Notes under the pieces: generated by a model
What the model was told of the DNA's origin: nothing
What the model saw: the letters and a program-made list of their open reading frames with translations, nothing else
Database searches by the model: none
NCBI GenBank assembly: GCA_000437435.1
Contig: FR899622.1
Coordinates: forward strand, 21,219 to 75,907
Source: Clostridium sp. CAG:768
Lineage (GTDB): Bacteria; Cyanobacteriota; Vampirovibrionia; Gastranaerophilales; Gastranaerophilaceae
DNA length: 54,689 bases
Direction: 5' to 3'
Shown here: positions 1 to 8,222 of the stretch, piece by piece
Layout: each line of letters starts with the position of its first letter
How positions within the stretch are numbered: position 1 is the first letter of the stretch
Translations under genes and position numbers: made by a program

Positions 1-46
1 AATAATTTACATCAAGATTTATAATTAAGACAAAGGAGAAAAATAG

Positions 47-277
47 ATGTTAGACCTATATATACTCGAAACTTGTCCATTTTGCAGAAAAGTAATGGAT
101 ATATTTGATGAAAGTAATATTGAATATAATAAAAAAAATATTCTCGAAAAAGAAAATTTAGATGAGCTAATTAAACTAGGTGGTAAGCAACAAGTGCCAT
201 TTTTAGTTGATAATGACAATGATAAATTTATGTATGAGTCTGATGATATTATTGAATATGTGAAAAATAAGGTATAA
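47..277 (+). CDS. Glutaredoxin-family thiol oxidoreductase
   Basis: This 76-residue protein has the minimal glutaredoxin fold size. The redox motif CPFC is at residues 10-13, directly after the first beta strand, and a cis-Pro motif (QVPFL) lies near residue 50, as in glutaredoxins that bind glutathione or a related thiol. It should reduce disulfides or mixed thiol adducts in the cytosol. An AAGGAG ribosome site precedes the ATG. The next gene starts one base after the stop codon, so the two are almost certainly co-transcribed and co-translated. That neighbour is a degenerate hybrid-cluster protein, which suggests a shared thiol or nitrosative-stress role. This functional link is inference. 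Family assignment is firm; the substrate is unknown. Confidence 0.9.
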   Translation: MLDLYILETCPFCRKVMDIFDESNIEYNKKNILEKENLDELIKLGGKQQVPFLVDNDNDKFMYESDDIIEYVKNKV

Positions 278-278
278 T

Positions 279-1862
279 ATGTTTTATAATTCTTTTAAAA
301 GTAATGAATACAATAATTGTACAGCTAAAGGAGCTTGTTCAATTTCCCCTAACATATCTTCAATGCAAGAAGTTATGTTTATAATACTTAGACAAATTTC
401 TTACTATTTGCTTAAATTAATTGATTTTAATATTTATAAAAATGAAATAATCAAGGATTTAATTCTTGAAATTTCTGTAATTGATGGCGCAAAAGACTTA
501 TCAGAAGCACAAATTCTAAATTCTTTTTCAAAGCAATACTTGAATTTAGTAAGTTGCAGAAAAGAATATTTGAATATTTGCAAAGAAAATAGAACAAATT
601 GTGATGATTTAAAAAATCTTATAAAATTATCTCCTAAAACAAGTCTTGCTGCTATTTTAAAAAAAGGTGATAAAGAATTTATACACAAATACAAAAAACT
701 TAATTTTAATCAGAAATATTATGCGGAAATACTACTTGCACTAATTAAGAGTGTATCTATTAATTTAAGTAATTTGTATGAATTTAATTCAGATTTTTAC
801 GGTATTTCAAAAGAGGTTTTAATTGCGCTAAATTTATTTAATGCTAATAGAATATCTACAGAAAAGTTTAAAGAAGAAATGCTTGCGCTTGCAAAATGTG
901 ATGTAAGACTATTAGATTTAATAAGTACAGCACAAGTCGAATATTTCGGCGAATTAATACAGGCAAAAGTTTCATTTTCAACGAGACCAAATAAAGCAAT
1001 ATTAGTATCTGGTTCTAATTTAGAAGATTTAAAACTAGTTTTAGAAAGTGTAAAAAACGAAGAAATAGATGTTTATACTAATGGAAATTTATTAATAGCA
1101 CATGCTTTTCCTTATTTTAATAATTCTAAAAATTTAATTGGACATTATAGTAATGGTTCTTTTAATACAATTTTAGATTTTGCAACTTTCCCAGGTGCAA
1201 TTTTATTAACTAAAAATGAAGCGAAAAATATAGAATATCTATATAGAGGAAGACTTTTTACTACTGACGATATTGCCCCTAAAGGAGTTGTAAAGATCGA
1301 AAATAACAATCTTACACCTTTAATTGAATCTGCAAAACAAGCAAAGGGGTTTGCTAAAGGTCAACAGAGAAATTCTATAATTGTTGGTTACAATGATAAG
1401 TCATTCGAAAAAGAAGTAAATAAAATTGTTAATGCAAATCCTGATAAGATTTTTATTATTGGGCATACTGAAATAACAATAAATGTTAAAGATTATTTTA
1501 AAAAATTCTTCTCAATCATGCCTCCAAATACTTATGCAATTTCGTTTTCTTATGACCCTAAACTAAATAATGTTCTAACTATTAATCTTGCAAATGACTA
1601 TGCTCTAATCTACAGAACACTCAATCAGATATTTGAAAAGATTCCTCTTGATTCTGATAAATTAGCATTTTTTCTTACTAAATGCGATGTTAATTCTTTG
1701 TCAAATATTATTAATCTAAAAAATAGGGGTGCAAAAAATATCTTTTTATCAGATTGTCCTCCACTAGTTATTAACCCGGCAATTTTACACGCTTTTACAA
1801 AATTATTTGAAATTAATAAAATTACAAATCCAAAGGATGATCTAGCACTATTAGGTTACTAA
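279..1862 (+). CDS. Hybrid-cluster-protein (Hcp) homologue lacking most cluster ligands
   Basis: The 527 residues align by eye over their whole length with Hcp (prismane, hydroxylamine reductase family). Family landmarks are NCTAKGAC at residues 13-20, LLIAHAFPYF at 271-280, GHYSNGS at 288-294, FPGAILLTKN at 304-313, GRLFTT at 324-329, and a C-terminal GAKNIFL...P...NPAIL block. The metal ligands are largely gone. The first two N-terminal Cys are Tyr3 and Phe6, so only Cys14 and Cys20 remain. The hybrid-cluster Cys positions read Glu314, His396, Ser424 and Ala438, and the Glu of WYEQK is Thr467. His275 is kept. The reading frame is intact, so this looks like a maintained pseudoenzyme or a protein with a new role rather than a decaying gene. 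It follows glutaredoxin by 1 nt. Catalytic hydroxylamine or NO reduction is unlikely. Confidence 0.8.
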   Translation: MFYNSFKSNEYNNCTAKGACSISPNISSMQEVMFIILRQISYYLLKLIDFNIYKNEIIKDLILEISVIDGAKDLSEAQILNSFSKQYLNLVSCRKEYLNICKENRTNCDDLKNLIKLSPKTSLAAILKKGDKEFIHKYKKLNFNQKYYAEILLALIKSVSINLSNLYEFNSDFYGISKEVLIALNLFNANRISTEKFKEEMLALAKCDVRLLDLISTAQVEYFGELIQAKVSFSTRPNKAILVSGSNLEDLKLVLESVKNEEIDVYTNGNLLIAHAFPYFNNSKNLIGHYSNGSFNTILDFATFPGAILLTKNEAKNIEYLYRGRLFTTDDIAPKGVVKIENNNLTPLIESAKQAKGFAKGQQRNSIIVGYNDKSFEKEVNKIVNANPDKIFIIGHTEITINVKDYFKKFFSIMPPNTYAISFSYDPKLNNVLTINLANDYALIYRTLNQIFEKIPLDSDKLAFFLTKCDVNSLSNIINLKNRGAKNIFLSDCPPLVINPAILHAFTKLFEINKITNPKDDLALLGY

Positions 1863-1867
1863 ATAAA

Positions 1868-1907
1868 AAAAACAGAGACTCCAAATTTTTGAAGTCTCTG
1901 TTTTTAG
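1868..1907. terminator. Bidirectional intrinsic terminator
   Basis: A 13-bp stem (1868-1880 with 1893-1905) has A-rich and T-rich flanks, so it can terminate the glutaredoxin/Hcp transcript on the plus strand and the rpsL-rpsG transcript on the minus strand. The str-type operon therefore ends after rpsG, with no fusA or tuf following. Confidence 0.85.
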
Positions 1908-1923
1908 AATATTAAATTTAAAA

Positions 1924-2394
1924 TTAATATCTGTAATGAGCAAAAGCTTTGTTAGCTTCAGCCATTTTGTGAGTATCTTCACGTTTTTTACAAGCTGCAC
2001 CTGAACCGTTTGAAGCATCAATTAACTCGTTAGTTAATTTATCGATGAATGATTTTCCACCACGTTTTTTAGCAGCTTCAATTAGCCAAGATGATGCAAG
2101 TGCAAATCCTCTATCAGCTTTAACTTCGATAGGTACTTGATAAGTAGAACCACCGATACGTCTAGCTTTTACTTCTAATAATGGAGTTGCATTTGTCATT
2201 GCTTTTTGGAAGATATCAAGAGCTTTTTCGCCAGTTCTTTCTTCTATTTTTACTAATGTAGCATAGAAGATTTTTTCAGCTAGAGACTTTTTACCACGTC
2301 TCATAATTCTGTTGATAAATTTTGAAATATCAACACTATTGTATACTGGATCTGCTAAAGGTATTCTTTTAGCTGGTTTAGAACGTCTAGACAT
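1924..2394 (-). CDS. rpsG: 30S ribosomal protein S7
   Basis: The 156-residue length is the normal size for S7. The sequence carries family blocks such as SRRSKPAKR near the start, FINRIMRRGKKSLAEKI, and the basic VEVKARRIGGSTYQVP-like stretch. S7 nucleates assembly of the 30S head by binding the 3' major domain of 16S rRNA and lies near the exit site. Its ATG overlaps the rpsL stop by one base, which indicates translational coupling. The usual downstream partners fusA and tuf are missing, and a strong terminator follows. Confidence 0.98.
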   Translation of the reverse strand: MSRRSKPAKRIPLADPVYNSVDISKFINRIMRRGKKSLAEKIFYATLVKIEERTGEKALDIFQKAMTNATPLLEVKARRIGGSTYQVPIEVKADRGFALASSWLIEAAKKRGGKSFIDKLTNELIDASNGSGAACKKREDTHKMAEANKAFAHYRY

Positions 2395-2780
2395 TATTTC
2401 TTACCTCCTTTAGCATTTTTCTTAGCACCGTATTTAGATCTGCTTTGAGCTCTGTTTGCAACACCTGCAGTATCTAAAGTACCTCTAACGATGTGGTATC
2501 TTACACCAGGAAGGTCTTTAACCCTTCCACCTCTGATTAGAACAACACTGTGTTCTTGTAGGTTGTGGCCAATACCTGGGATATATGAAGTAACTTCAAA
2601 TCCGTTAGTTAATCTAACCCTTGCAACTTTTCTTAAAGCTGAGTTTGGTTTTTTAGGGGTTGTTGTATAAACCCTTGTGCATACTCCACGTCTTTGAGGA
2701 CAATCCATCAATGCTGGAGATTTTGTTTTGTCGATTAGCTTTTTGCGTTCTCTACGAACAAGCTGGTTAATTGTAGGCAT
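2394..2780 (-). CDS. rpsL: 30S ribosomal protein S12
   Basis: The 128-residue protein has the S12 signatures TPKKPNSALRKVARVRLTNG and GGRVKDLPGVRYH. These two loops contain the Lys residues where streptomycin-resistance changes arise in other bacteria, and both are the sensitive Lys form here. S12 sits at the decoding centre and helps control translational accuracy. A good AAAGGAG site precedes the ATG. It is the first gene of a two-gene transcript with rpsG, expressed from a consensus-like promoter about 170 nt upstream, through a structured leader. Confidence 0.98.
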   Translation of the reverse strand: MPTINQLVRRERKKLIDKTKSPALMDCPQRRGVCTRVYTTTPKKPNSALRKVARVRLTNGFEVTSYIPGIGHNLQEHSVVLIRGGRVKDLPGVRYHIVRGTLDTAGVANRAQSRSKYGAKKNAKGGKK

Positions 2781-2940
2781 TTTTTTCTCCTTTTTTTAGT
2801 AACTACATCGGCAAAATCATATCCTGAAACCCTTACGCATTCCGGTTATGACTGGACTATTGGAATAAAATTTATTCCCTTACGCCCTATTTTTGCCTCA
2901 CTTACCGAAAATTCAGCACGAAAATTTCGGCTATAAGTGT
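2781..2940 (-). other. Structured 5' leader of the rpsL-rpsG transcript
   Basis: The predicted start of transcription lies about 160 nt before rpsL. The leader contains an 8-bp AT-rich hairpin (2862-2878), a second inverted repeat (2905-2930, CCGAAA...TTTCGG) and a 9-nt direct repeat CCCTTACGC on the plus strand at 2830-2838 and 2877-2885. Long leaders before ribosomal protein genes are often autoregulatory. A binding role here is inference, since I cannot match it to a named leader family. Confidence 0.45.
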
Positions 2941-2946
2941 AATTCT

Positions 2947-2975
2947 ATTAAACAACAGCCAAAATTTATTGTCAA
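2947..2975 (-). promoter_or_regulatory. Promoter for rpsL-rpsG
   Basis: On the minus strand a perfect TTGACA (2975-2970) is followed after exactly 17 nt by TTTAAT (2952-2947). This is a typical housekeeping-sigma promoter. Confidence 0.75.
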
Positions 2976-2981
2976 CAAATC

Positions 2982-3010
2982 TTGCAAAGATGTTAATAAT
3001 GCTATATAAT
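2982..3010 (+). promoter_or_regulatory. Promoter giving a probable leaderless mRNA
   Basis: TTGCAA (2982-2987), a 17-nt spacer and a perfect TATAAT (3005-3010) place the transcription start on or next to the ATG at 3017. No ribosome site precedes that ATG. Confidence 0.65.
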
Positions 3011-3016
3011 TATTTT

Positions 3017-3691
3017 ATGAAAAAAGAAATAAAAGATAAGTTAATTGAGGTTGCTAGTTTTTGTATATGTGTAGTTGTTCTTTTAGCAATTGCATATTTT
3101 ACAGGGTTTATAAAAGGTTTTACAGTTTTAGATTTCCAAGATTCTTATAATAAATTAGTATATAATTTTGCTAATTCTGCTTCTAAAAGCAAATTAGATT
3201 CTAATTTATTTGATACTAATAATTCAAATAATAAAAAAATAACAACATATAAAGATTATCATCCAATGAGAATTCCTGAATCCGTTTTACGCGGAGTAGA
3301 TTCTTCTAGAGCTTGGGAAAATGTTTTTTATTCTAACAAAAAAGTAGTATTTTATATTTATAATAATTCACAAACAGATTTTCATAATTCAATTACCAAT
3401 TATTTAAGTTCTGAAACTAAAGGGAAATATTATAATCTTATTGCTTATACAGAGAGTAGTTTTGATAGTATGCGTTTAGGAGATATAGGTCCATCAAAAA
3501 TTTGTGATAGTATCGAAGAATGTAATGCTGTTAGAAAAAAGGCTGCAGATTATTCTGCATTATCAGAGTTTCTGAAACAATGTGGACGTTACATGTGCAT
3601 AATAAATCCGCAACAAAAACAATATGTTAAGTTGCGGAATAAAAATTCTGGTCAAGCTGTTAAAATGATTTTTGATTTAAGAAATTGGTAA
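3017..3691 (+). CDS. Membrane-anchored hypothetical protein, possible thioredoxin-like fold
   Basis: This 224-residue protein has a short basic N-terminus, then one hydrophobic segment (about residues 9-33), so most of it should be outside the cytosol on a membrane anchor. A beta strand KKVVFYIYN near the centre and a late MCIINPQQKQYVKL strand-turn-strand, followed by a helix, resemble a thioredoxin-like layout, but there is no CxxC motif. An in-frame TTG at 2969 would add 16 residues. I prefer the ATG at 3017 because a full -35/-10 promoter ends 6 nt before it. The gene is convergent with the LeuD-like gene, with only 2 nt between them. Function unknown. Confidence 0.65.
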   Translation: MKKEIKDKLIEVASFCICVVVLLAIAYFTGFIKGFTVLDFQDSYNKLVYNFANSASKSKLDSNLFDTNNSNNKKITTYKDYHPMRIPESVLRGVDSSRAWENVFYSNKKVVFYIYNNSQTDFHNSITNYLSSETKGKYYNLIAYTESSFDSMRLGDIGPSKICDSIEECNAVRKKAADYSALSEFLKQCGRYMCIINPQQKQYVKLRNKNSGQAVKMIFDLRNW

Positions 3692-3693
3692 GC

Positions 3694-4191
3694 TTAGTCT
3701 GTTAATTTAAAATCTCCATTTTTTTTGATATGTTCGACTAGGCCTCCATCATTTAATAACTTAATCATTACAGGAGGTAATGGTTCAATTGGTATAATTG
3801 CTCCATTAGTTAGGTCTGTTAAAATTCCTTTTTCAATATCTAAATCAAGTTCATCACCAGCATCAATAGCTTCTGTATCAGCCTCGATTGCTAACAGCCC
3901 TATATTAATAGCATTTCTGTAAAAAATTCTAGCAAAAGATTTTGCAATTACAGCACCCACTCCAGCAATTTTAATAATTTGAGGAGCGTGTTCTCGAGAA
4001 GATCCAAGACCAAAATTAGACCCCCCAACAACAAAATCTCCTTTTTGCATAGAACTTGCAAAATTAGGATCAGCATCTTCTAATACATGTTTTGCAAATT
4101 CAGGTAAATTTGAACGTAAATGGAATAGTCTACCTGGTGCTATGTGATCTGTTGAAATATTATCCCCAAATTTGAATGCTTTTCCTCTCAT
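3694..4191 (-). CDS. leuD: Aconitase-family swivel subunit (LeuD-like)
   Basis: The 165 residues match the small subunit of the isopropylmalate isomerase/homoaconitase group. The start KAFKFGDNISTDHIAPGR and the central GSNFGLGSSREHAP hold the substrate-contact loop. The small subunit must pair with a large LeuC-type [4Fe-4S] subunit, and none is encoded nearby. Substrate could be isopropylmalate, homoaconitate, citrate or dimethylmalate. A minus-strand NAD-type isocitrate dehydrogenase elsewhere in the window (49191-50183) leaves open an aconitase-like use. An AAGGAGAAT site precedes the ATG. Family call is firm, leuD itself moderately so. Confidence 0.85.
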   Translation of the reverse strand: MRGKAFKFGDNISTDHIAPGRLFHLRSNLPEFAKHVLEDADPNFASSMQKGDFVVGGSNFGLGSSREHAPQIIKIAGVGAVIAKSFARIFYRNAINIGLLAIEADTEAIDAGDELDLDIEKGILTDLTNGAIIPIEPLPPVMIKLLNDGGLVEHIKKNGDFKLTD

Positions 4192-4229
4192 AATATTCTC
4201 CTTATAATAACAATCAGTTTTCTTTCTTC

Positions 4230-4258
4230 TTGATTATACTACAAAATAGTGATATAAT
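4230..4258 (+). promoter_or_regulatory. Promoter for the histidine-phosphatase-fold gene
   Basis: TTGATT (4230-4235), a 17-nt spacer and TATAAT (4253-4258) lie 20 nt before the ATG at 4279, with a GAGG ribosome site between. Confidence 0.65.
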
Positions 4259-4278
4259 ACAAAAAGTGAGGTAAACTT

Positions 4279-4905
4279 ATGTATTTTGATAGAAAATGTA
4301 AAATAACTTTTATATGCAATGGTGCAACTATATATAGTGAAGATGATAGATTTACTGATTCTGAAGCATATCCGCCACTTAATGATGCTGGCCAAGATGA
4401 AATCGAAAGGATTTGTGACTTTTTAAAGAAAAGGGGAATCAAAAATGATAAAATTTATACATCTCCAGCATTACGTTCAACTCAGTCTGCAGCGATGATA
4501 GCAAAATTATTTAAACAAGATTTTGAAATTGTTGAAGACTTACATCCAAGAAAATGTGGTGATTTTAATGGTTTAACTTTTGAGCAAGTTGACGAAAAAT
4601 ACCCAGATGCACTTGATAAATTGATTAATTGCCCAGAAATAGCGGTTCCAGAAAATGCTGAAAGTGTGACAGATTTTATTAATCGTATTAATTGTACACT
4701 AAATAAAATAATTGAAGACAATTTAGGCAATAGAATTATTATAGTAACTCATAAAGATATAATAAAGGCTGCAATAATATCTGCCTTAAATATTCCACAT
4801 AGTTCTTTACATCGAATTTATGTAAAATCAGGTAGTGCAACTCAAATAAGTTATTATGAAAAATGGTCTAGTCTTGTATATTCAGACTATACTCCGGTTG
4901 TTTAG
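4279..4905 (+). CDS. Histidine-phosphatase-fold protein lacking the catalytic histidine
   Basis: The 208-residue protein follows the phosphoglycerate-mutase/histidine-phosphatase layout: first strand ITFICNGAT (residues 9-17), SPALRSTQSA (62-71, with Arg66), an acidic PENAESVTDF segment (124-133) and a late strand IIIVTHKD with His158. The defining RHG motif of the first strand reads CNG, so the phospho-accepting His is Asn14 and the preceding Arg is Cys13. Phosphoryl transfer by the usual route should not occur. The rest of the pocket is kept, which favours a ligand-binding or regulatory role over a sequencing accident. Its 3' end overlaps the convergent radical SAM gene by 38 bp. Confidence 0.8.
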   Translation: MYFDRKCKITFICNGATIYSEDDRFTDSEAYPPLNDAGQDEIERICDFLKKRGIKNDKIYTSPALRSTQSAAMIAKLFKQDFEIVEDLHPRKCGDFNGLTFEQVDEKYPDALDKLINCPEIAVPENAESVTDFINRINCTLNKIIEDNLGNRIIIVTHKDIIKAAIISALNIPHSSLHRIYVKSGSATQISYYEKWSSLVYSDYTPVV

Positions 4906-6430
4906 TCGCGATTAATCTTTGATTTTCTTGTATTAAGAATTCTTTATCTGGTTTTATATCAATAAAATCCCAAGGAAGATCTTGAGTAAAAGAATAATTA
5001 TCAGTAGCAAAAGAATCTGTGTTTATTTTTAATTCTTTTGCTGCTTTTTTAAATGCGCCTAGTTTTCCCCCATATTGGTATACTTTTAATACAAAGTCAT
5101 TTAAAGAAGAATCTCCTCGAGAAAGTACAGCTTGCCAATAATCCCATTTTATACTTGATATATGTGCAGTAATTCCAAGTTTGTGTAACTCTTTTTTTAG
5201 AAAATTACTTTTTTCTTCTAGTAATTTTGTGTTTTCACGTCCAATCCATTGGAATGGAGTATTAGGTTTTGGTACAAAACTTGAAAATCCAAATGAAATA
5301 TCAAAACCTTTATTTTCTTTTTTTAATTTTTTAGCTAGATTAACAATTTCATCTAAATCAGATTGTGTTTCTGTAGGTAGACCAATCATTCCGTAGAATT
5401 TTAGCCCTTTAAGACCATTTGCTCTGGCAATTTTAACTGCTTCAAATATTTGATTTTCTGTTAAATTTTTATTTATAACTTTTCTAAGTCTATCACTCCC
5501 TGCTTCTATTGCTAATGTTGAATTTTTCTGACCACCTGCAACCAGTGTTTTTACTACATCTGGAGTGATTGCATCAACCCTTAGTGATGATACGCTCATT
5601 TCTATTTGTTCACCATTCTGTATTTTGTCATAAATATATTTGCAAACATCGTGAAAATGAGGATGAGCACTAATTTGAGCACCTAAAAGAGCTATTTTGT
5701 TTGTATATTTAAGTCCTAAATCAATTGTTTTTAATAATTCGTCATAAGGTACACAACGTAGCGGTAAGTTTAAATATGATGCCAAACAAAACCCGCATCT
5801 GTTAGCGCAACCTCTTGACATTTCTAAAATAAATGTATCTTTAAAGAAAGCATTTTTACTTAAAACAGGAGTATATATACATTCAGAAAGTTTTTTAGTA
5901 AGTTTTTTTACTTTTTTAGGATATTGGGGAACATATACCCCTTCAATTTCAGATAATTGTTTTAAGATATAATCTTTAGTTCTAGCTTGGTTAACTTTGC
6001 AAATATCAATGACTTTTAAATTTACATCTTCCCCATCACCAATAATAAAAAAGTCAAAAAATTCCTTGTACGGTTCTGGATTCGCAGAAACAACTGGTCC
6101 ACCTGCAAAAATTAGAGGAAACTTTTCTCTATTTTTCGCTTTAAGTGGTAAATTATACTTTTCTAACATTGAAAATATTGTTAAAAAATCCATATCAAAA
6201 GAAAACGAAAAACCGAATACTTTTACCTCAGATATATTATATTGTGTATTTTCGGTATCTGAACATATTCTTTCAATATTAACGCCATCAATTTCGTCAA
6301 TAGTTTTAAACATCCATAAATATCCTAATGAAGACATCGAAAAAGAATAAATTCCAGGAAACCCCATCCACATGACAAAGTCTGAGTTTTTTGAATTTAT
6401 TCGATTGTACAAGTATCTTTCATTATTCAT
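4868..6430 (-). CDS. B12-binding-domain radical SAM protein
   Basis: The 520-residue protein has an N-terminal cobalamin-binding-like domain (residues 1-140, with FAGGPVVSANPEP and FFIIGDGE) and then a radical SAM barrel with the cluster motif CANRCGFC at about residue 208. The LEMSRGC...FC and EAGSDRLRKVINK motifs place it with the uncharacterised B12/rSAM proteins of cyanobacteria and Firmicutes (relatives of the TIGR03960 group), which often precede a DUF2344 partner. No such partner is visible here. The reaction is unknown. Its ATG overlaps the stop of the upstream AI-2E-type permease by 8 nt, so the two form one unit. Confidence 0.85.
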   Translation of the reverse strand: MNNERYLYNRINSKNSDFVMWMGFPGIYSFSMSSLGYLWMFKTIDEIDGVNIERICSDTENTQYNISEVKVFGFSFSFDMDFLTIFSMLEKYNLPLKAKNREKFPLIFAGGPVVSANPEPYKEFFDFFIIGDGEDVNLKVIDICKVNQARTKDYILKQLSEIEGVYVPQYPKKVKKLTKKLSECIYTPVLSKNAFFKDTFILEMSRGCANRCGFCLASYLNLPLRCVPYDELLKTIDLGLKYTNKIALLGAQISAHPHFHDVCKYIYDKIQNGEQIEMSVSSLRVDAITPDVVKTLVAGGQKNSTLAIEAGSDRLRKVINKNLTENQIFEAVKIARANGLKGLKFYGMIGLPTETQSDLDEIVNLAKKLKKENKGFDISFGFSSFVPKPNTPFQWIGRENTKLLEEKSNFLKKELHKLGITAHISSIKWDYWQAVLSRGDSSLNDFVLKVYQYGGKLGAFKKAAKELKINTDSFATDNYSFTQDLPWDFIDIKPDKEFLIQENQRLIATKQPEYSLNIQD

Positions 6431-7466
6431 CAGTTTCTTTTGCCTTTAAATTCATAGGTGCTAAATATAATTCGTCAATTAATACACAAACAGTTGCAGC
6501 TAGTGCGGGAGATAAAATTACACCCCAAAATCCTAAAAATTGTTCTGCTAAAAATAGGGCTAAAAATATCATTAAAGGATGTAATTCCATTAGTTTCCCA
6601 AATAGTACAGGTCTTACTACATAGTTTGATATTTGTTGAACTAACAAGAAACCTAATATTATCAATATTATTTTTACTAGACCAGTTGGATATGCAACTA
6701 ATATGATTATTCCAAGAGCTATAGTTGGACCTAAAATTGGTACTATATCGAGAATACCTGTAATTAGTCCTAATAGAGTAGAATACTCAATCCCTAAAAT
6801 AACAAGAACAATTGCCATCATTAGACCAACAGCAGCCATTGATATTATTTGAGCTCTTACATATCCACCAACTTTATTACTTATATTTGATAAGATTTCA
6901 TCAGCTTTATCTTTTAGATCAGGTGGAAAAAATTCTAAAAATTTCTTCTTTAAGTAAACTTTATCGACAAGAATGTAATATACAATCATAGTTAGTGCTA
7001 CTGATACCATAACTAGCTGAAAAGCACTTACTGTAAAGTTCCAAGACTGATTAACTAATCCTTGTGCAAAAGAAGAAGAATTGCCTAAAATTGTCTGAGG
7101 ATCAAACATTTCTGGTAATTTATGTCCATAAATTTCTGTATTAAATAGAAAATTTGTAACGTCATTTACTTTGTCAGGCAGAGTTATTAGAAAAGTTTTG
7201 ATTTCTTTGTAAGCAACAAAAATTATTGGAATAAATAATGCGATTATTGATAAAATTGAACCAAGCAAAACAACTGATGATGCAGCTGTCCTATTTTTCA
7301 TTTTAACCATTAATTTTGTTACATAAGGATTTAGTGCACAAGCAATAACATATGCACCAAAAAATAACATTAATATGCCTACAATTTTTGGGAATATTAA
7401 AAGTAATATTATAACTAAAATTGCAAAAATTAAATTTTTTGTTGTAAAAAAACGTTTCCCTAACAT
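6423..7466 (-). CDS. AI-2E/UPF0118-family transporter
   Basis: About 347 residues with seven to eight hydrophobic segments and the family's typical central and C-terminal blocks (GILDIVPILGPTIA and HPLMIFLALFLAEQFLGFWG). Family members export or exchange autoinducer-2, sodium/protons or other solutes, so the substrate is open. I start at the ATG at 7466 (MLGKRFF), which has an AAAGGAGAA site 5 nt upstream. An earlier ATG at 7487 lacks one. The stop overlaps the start of the radical SAM gene. Confidence 0.88.
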   Translation of the reverse strand: MLGKRFFTTKNLIFAILVIILLLIFPKIVGILMLFFGAYVIACALNPYVTKLMVKMKNRTAASSVVLLGSILSIIALFIPIIFVAYKEIKTFLITLPDKVNDVTNFLFNTEIYGHKLPEMFDPQTILGNSSSFAQGLVNQSWNFTVSAFQLVMVSVALTMIVYYILVDKVYLKKKFLEFFPPDLKDKADEILSNISNKVGGYVRAQIISMAAVGLMMAIVLVILGIEYSTLLGLITGILDIVPILGPTIALGIIILVAYPTGLVKIILIILGFLLVQQISNYVVRPVLFGKLMELHPLMIFLALFLAEQFLGFWGVILSPALAATVCVLIDELYLAPMNLKAKETDE

Positions 7467-7571
7467 AAATTCTCCTTTACAATGCATTTTATCAAGAAAT
7501 AATTATTAATGCAATTTGTAAAATCGGGTAATTTTTTTTGTAAAGATATGTTAACAAAAGGTTCAATTTTA

Positions 7572-7603
7572 GCAATTTGAAATGAAATATATACTTTATA
7601 TAT
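7572..7603 (+). promoter_or_regulatory. GCAATT-N13-ATACTTTATATAT promoter-like signature, copy 1
   Basis: GCAATT (7572-7577), 13 nt, then ATACTTTATATAT (7591-7603), ending 30 nt before the ATG at 7634. The same two blocks with the same spacing occur at 27455, 35416 and 36808, with weaker copies at 50283 and 51300. Confidence 0.7.
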
Positions 7604-7633
7604 TTACGAGGACTAAACACAAAGGATACTAAC

Positions 7634-8164
7634 ATGGGTTTTCTATCAGGCGCATATGGTAAATTAATGGCCGGGAAACTTGTCAGAGATCTACAACATC
7701 AAATGACAAGTGTCCAGAGTCAATTGCGCCGTGTTACCAAAGAAGTTGGTGACATGGAAAAGATGTTTACGGCCCAAGAAAGAAACCTTAAAGCTCAAAT
7801 GCAGTCTCAAATGAATTATTCAATATTTGGTGCAATGAAAGGGTCTGGATTTGGAGCATTTGATCAATCTAACATGTTAGGTGTTGTAAATGGAATGTCT
7901 CAAGAACAATTCTCTCAATATTCTATGGCTAATCAATACTTCCAGCAACAATATGCAATGGCACAATCAGCATGGCAAGATATGTTTGAAATGCAAAGAG
8001 AGTCAATGCTTCAACCTTTAAAAGATTTAGAAGATGATTTACAAACTCAAAAAGATAACTTAGATTCTAGATTAAAAATAGCTCAAGCAGAATACGATGC
8101 TAAGAAAGAAGAAGAAAAAGCCGGAGTAAAAGGTATGACTCCTGATTATACTGGACAAGGTTAA
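7634..8164 (+). CDS. Coiled-coil, Gln/Met-rich hypothetical protein
   Basis: This 176-residue protein has no recognised domain. Residues 18-55 form an amphipathic Q-rich helix. The middle (60-110) is rich in Met, Gln, Ser, Gly and Phe. Residues 120-160 form a charged coiled coil (LKDLEDDLQ...LDSRLKIAQAEYDAKKEEE), and the end is flexible. There is no signal peptide or membrane segment. The C-terminal half resembles in style the C-terminal helix of the 652-residue protein at 21995. It is transcribed alone, from the shared promoter signature to a terminator at 8176. An exported structural or secretion-linked role is only a guess. Confidence 0.75.
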   Translation: MGFLSGAYGKLMAGKLVRDLQHQMTSVQSQLRRVTKEVGDMEKMFTAQERNLKAQMQSQMNYSIFGAMKGSGFGAFDQSNMLGVVNGMSQEQFSQYSMANQYFQQQYAMAQSAWQDMFEMQRESMLQPLKDLEDDLQTQKDNLDSRLKIAQAEYDAKKEEEKAGVKGMTPDYTGQG

Positions 8165-8175
8165 TATAACAAAAT

Positions 8176-8206
8176 AAAGGCTCTCTATTAAGGGAGCCTT
8201 TATTTT
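8176..8206. terminator. Bidirectional intrinsic terminator
   Basis: AAAGGCTC (8176-8183) pairs with GAGCCTTT (8194-8201), with AT-rich flanks. It separates the coiled-coil gene from the convergent thrB. Confidence 0.8.
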
Positions 8207-8222
8207 ATATGTCTGAAATTAT

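Noticed and set aside
279..1862. Functional hydroxylamine reductase
   Set aside because: Nearly all cluster ligands are replaced, so the catalytic annotation cannot be carried over.
2969..3016. TTG start adding 16 residues to the hypothetical protein at 3017
   Set aside because: It lies upstream of the -10 box that best explains transcription and has no ribosome site.
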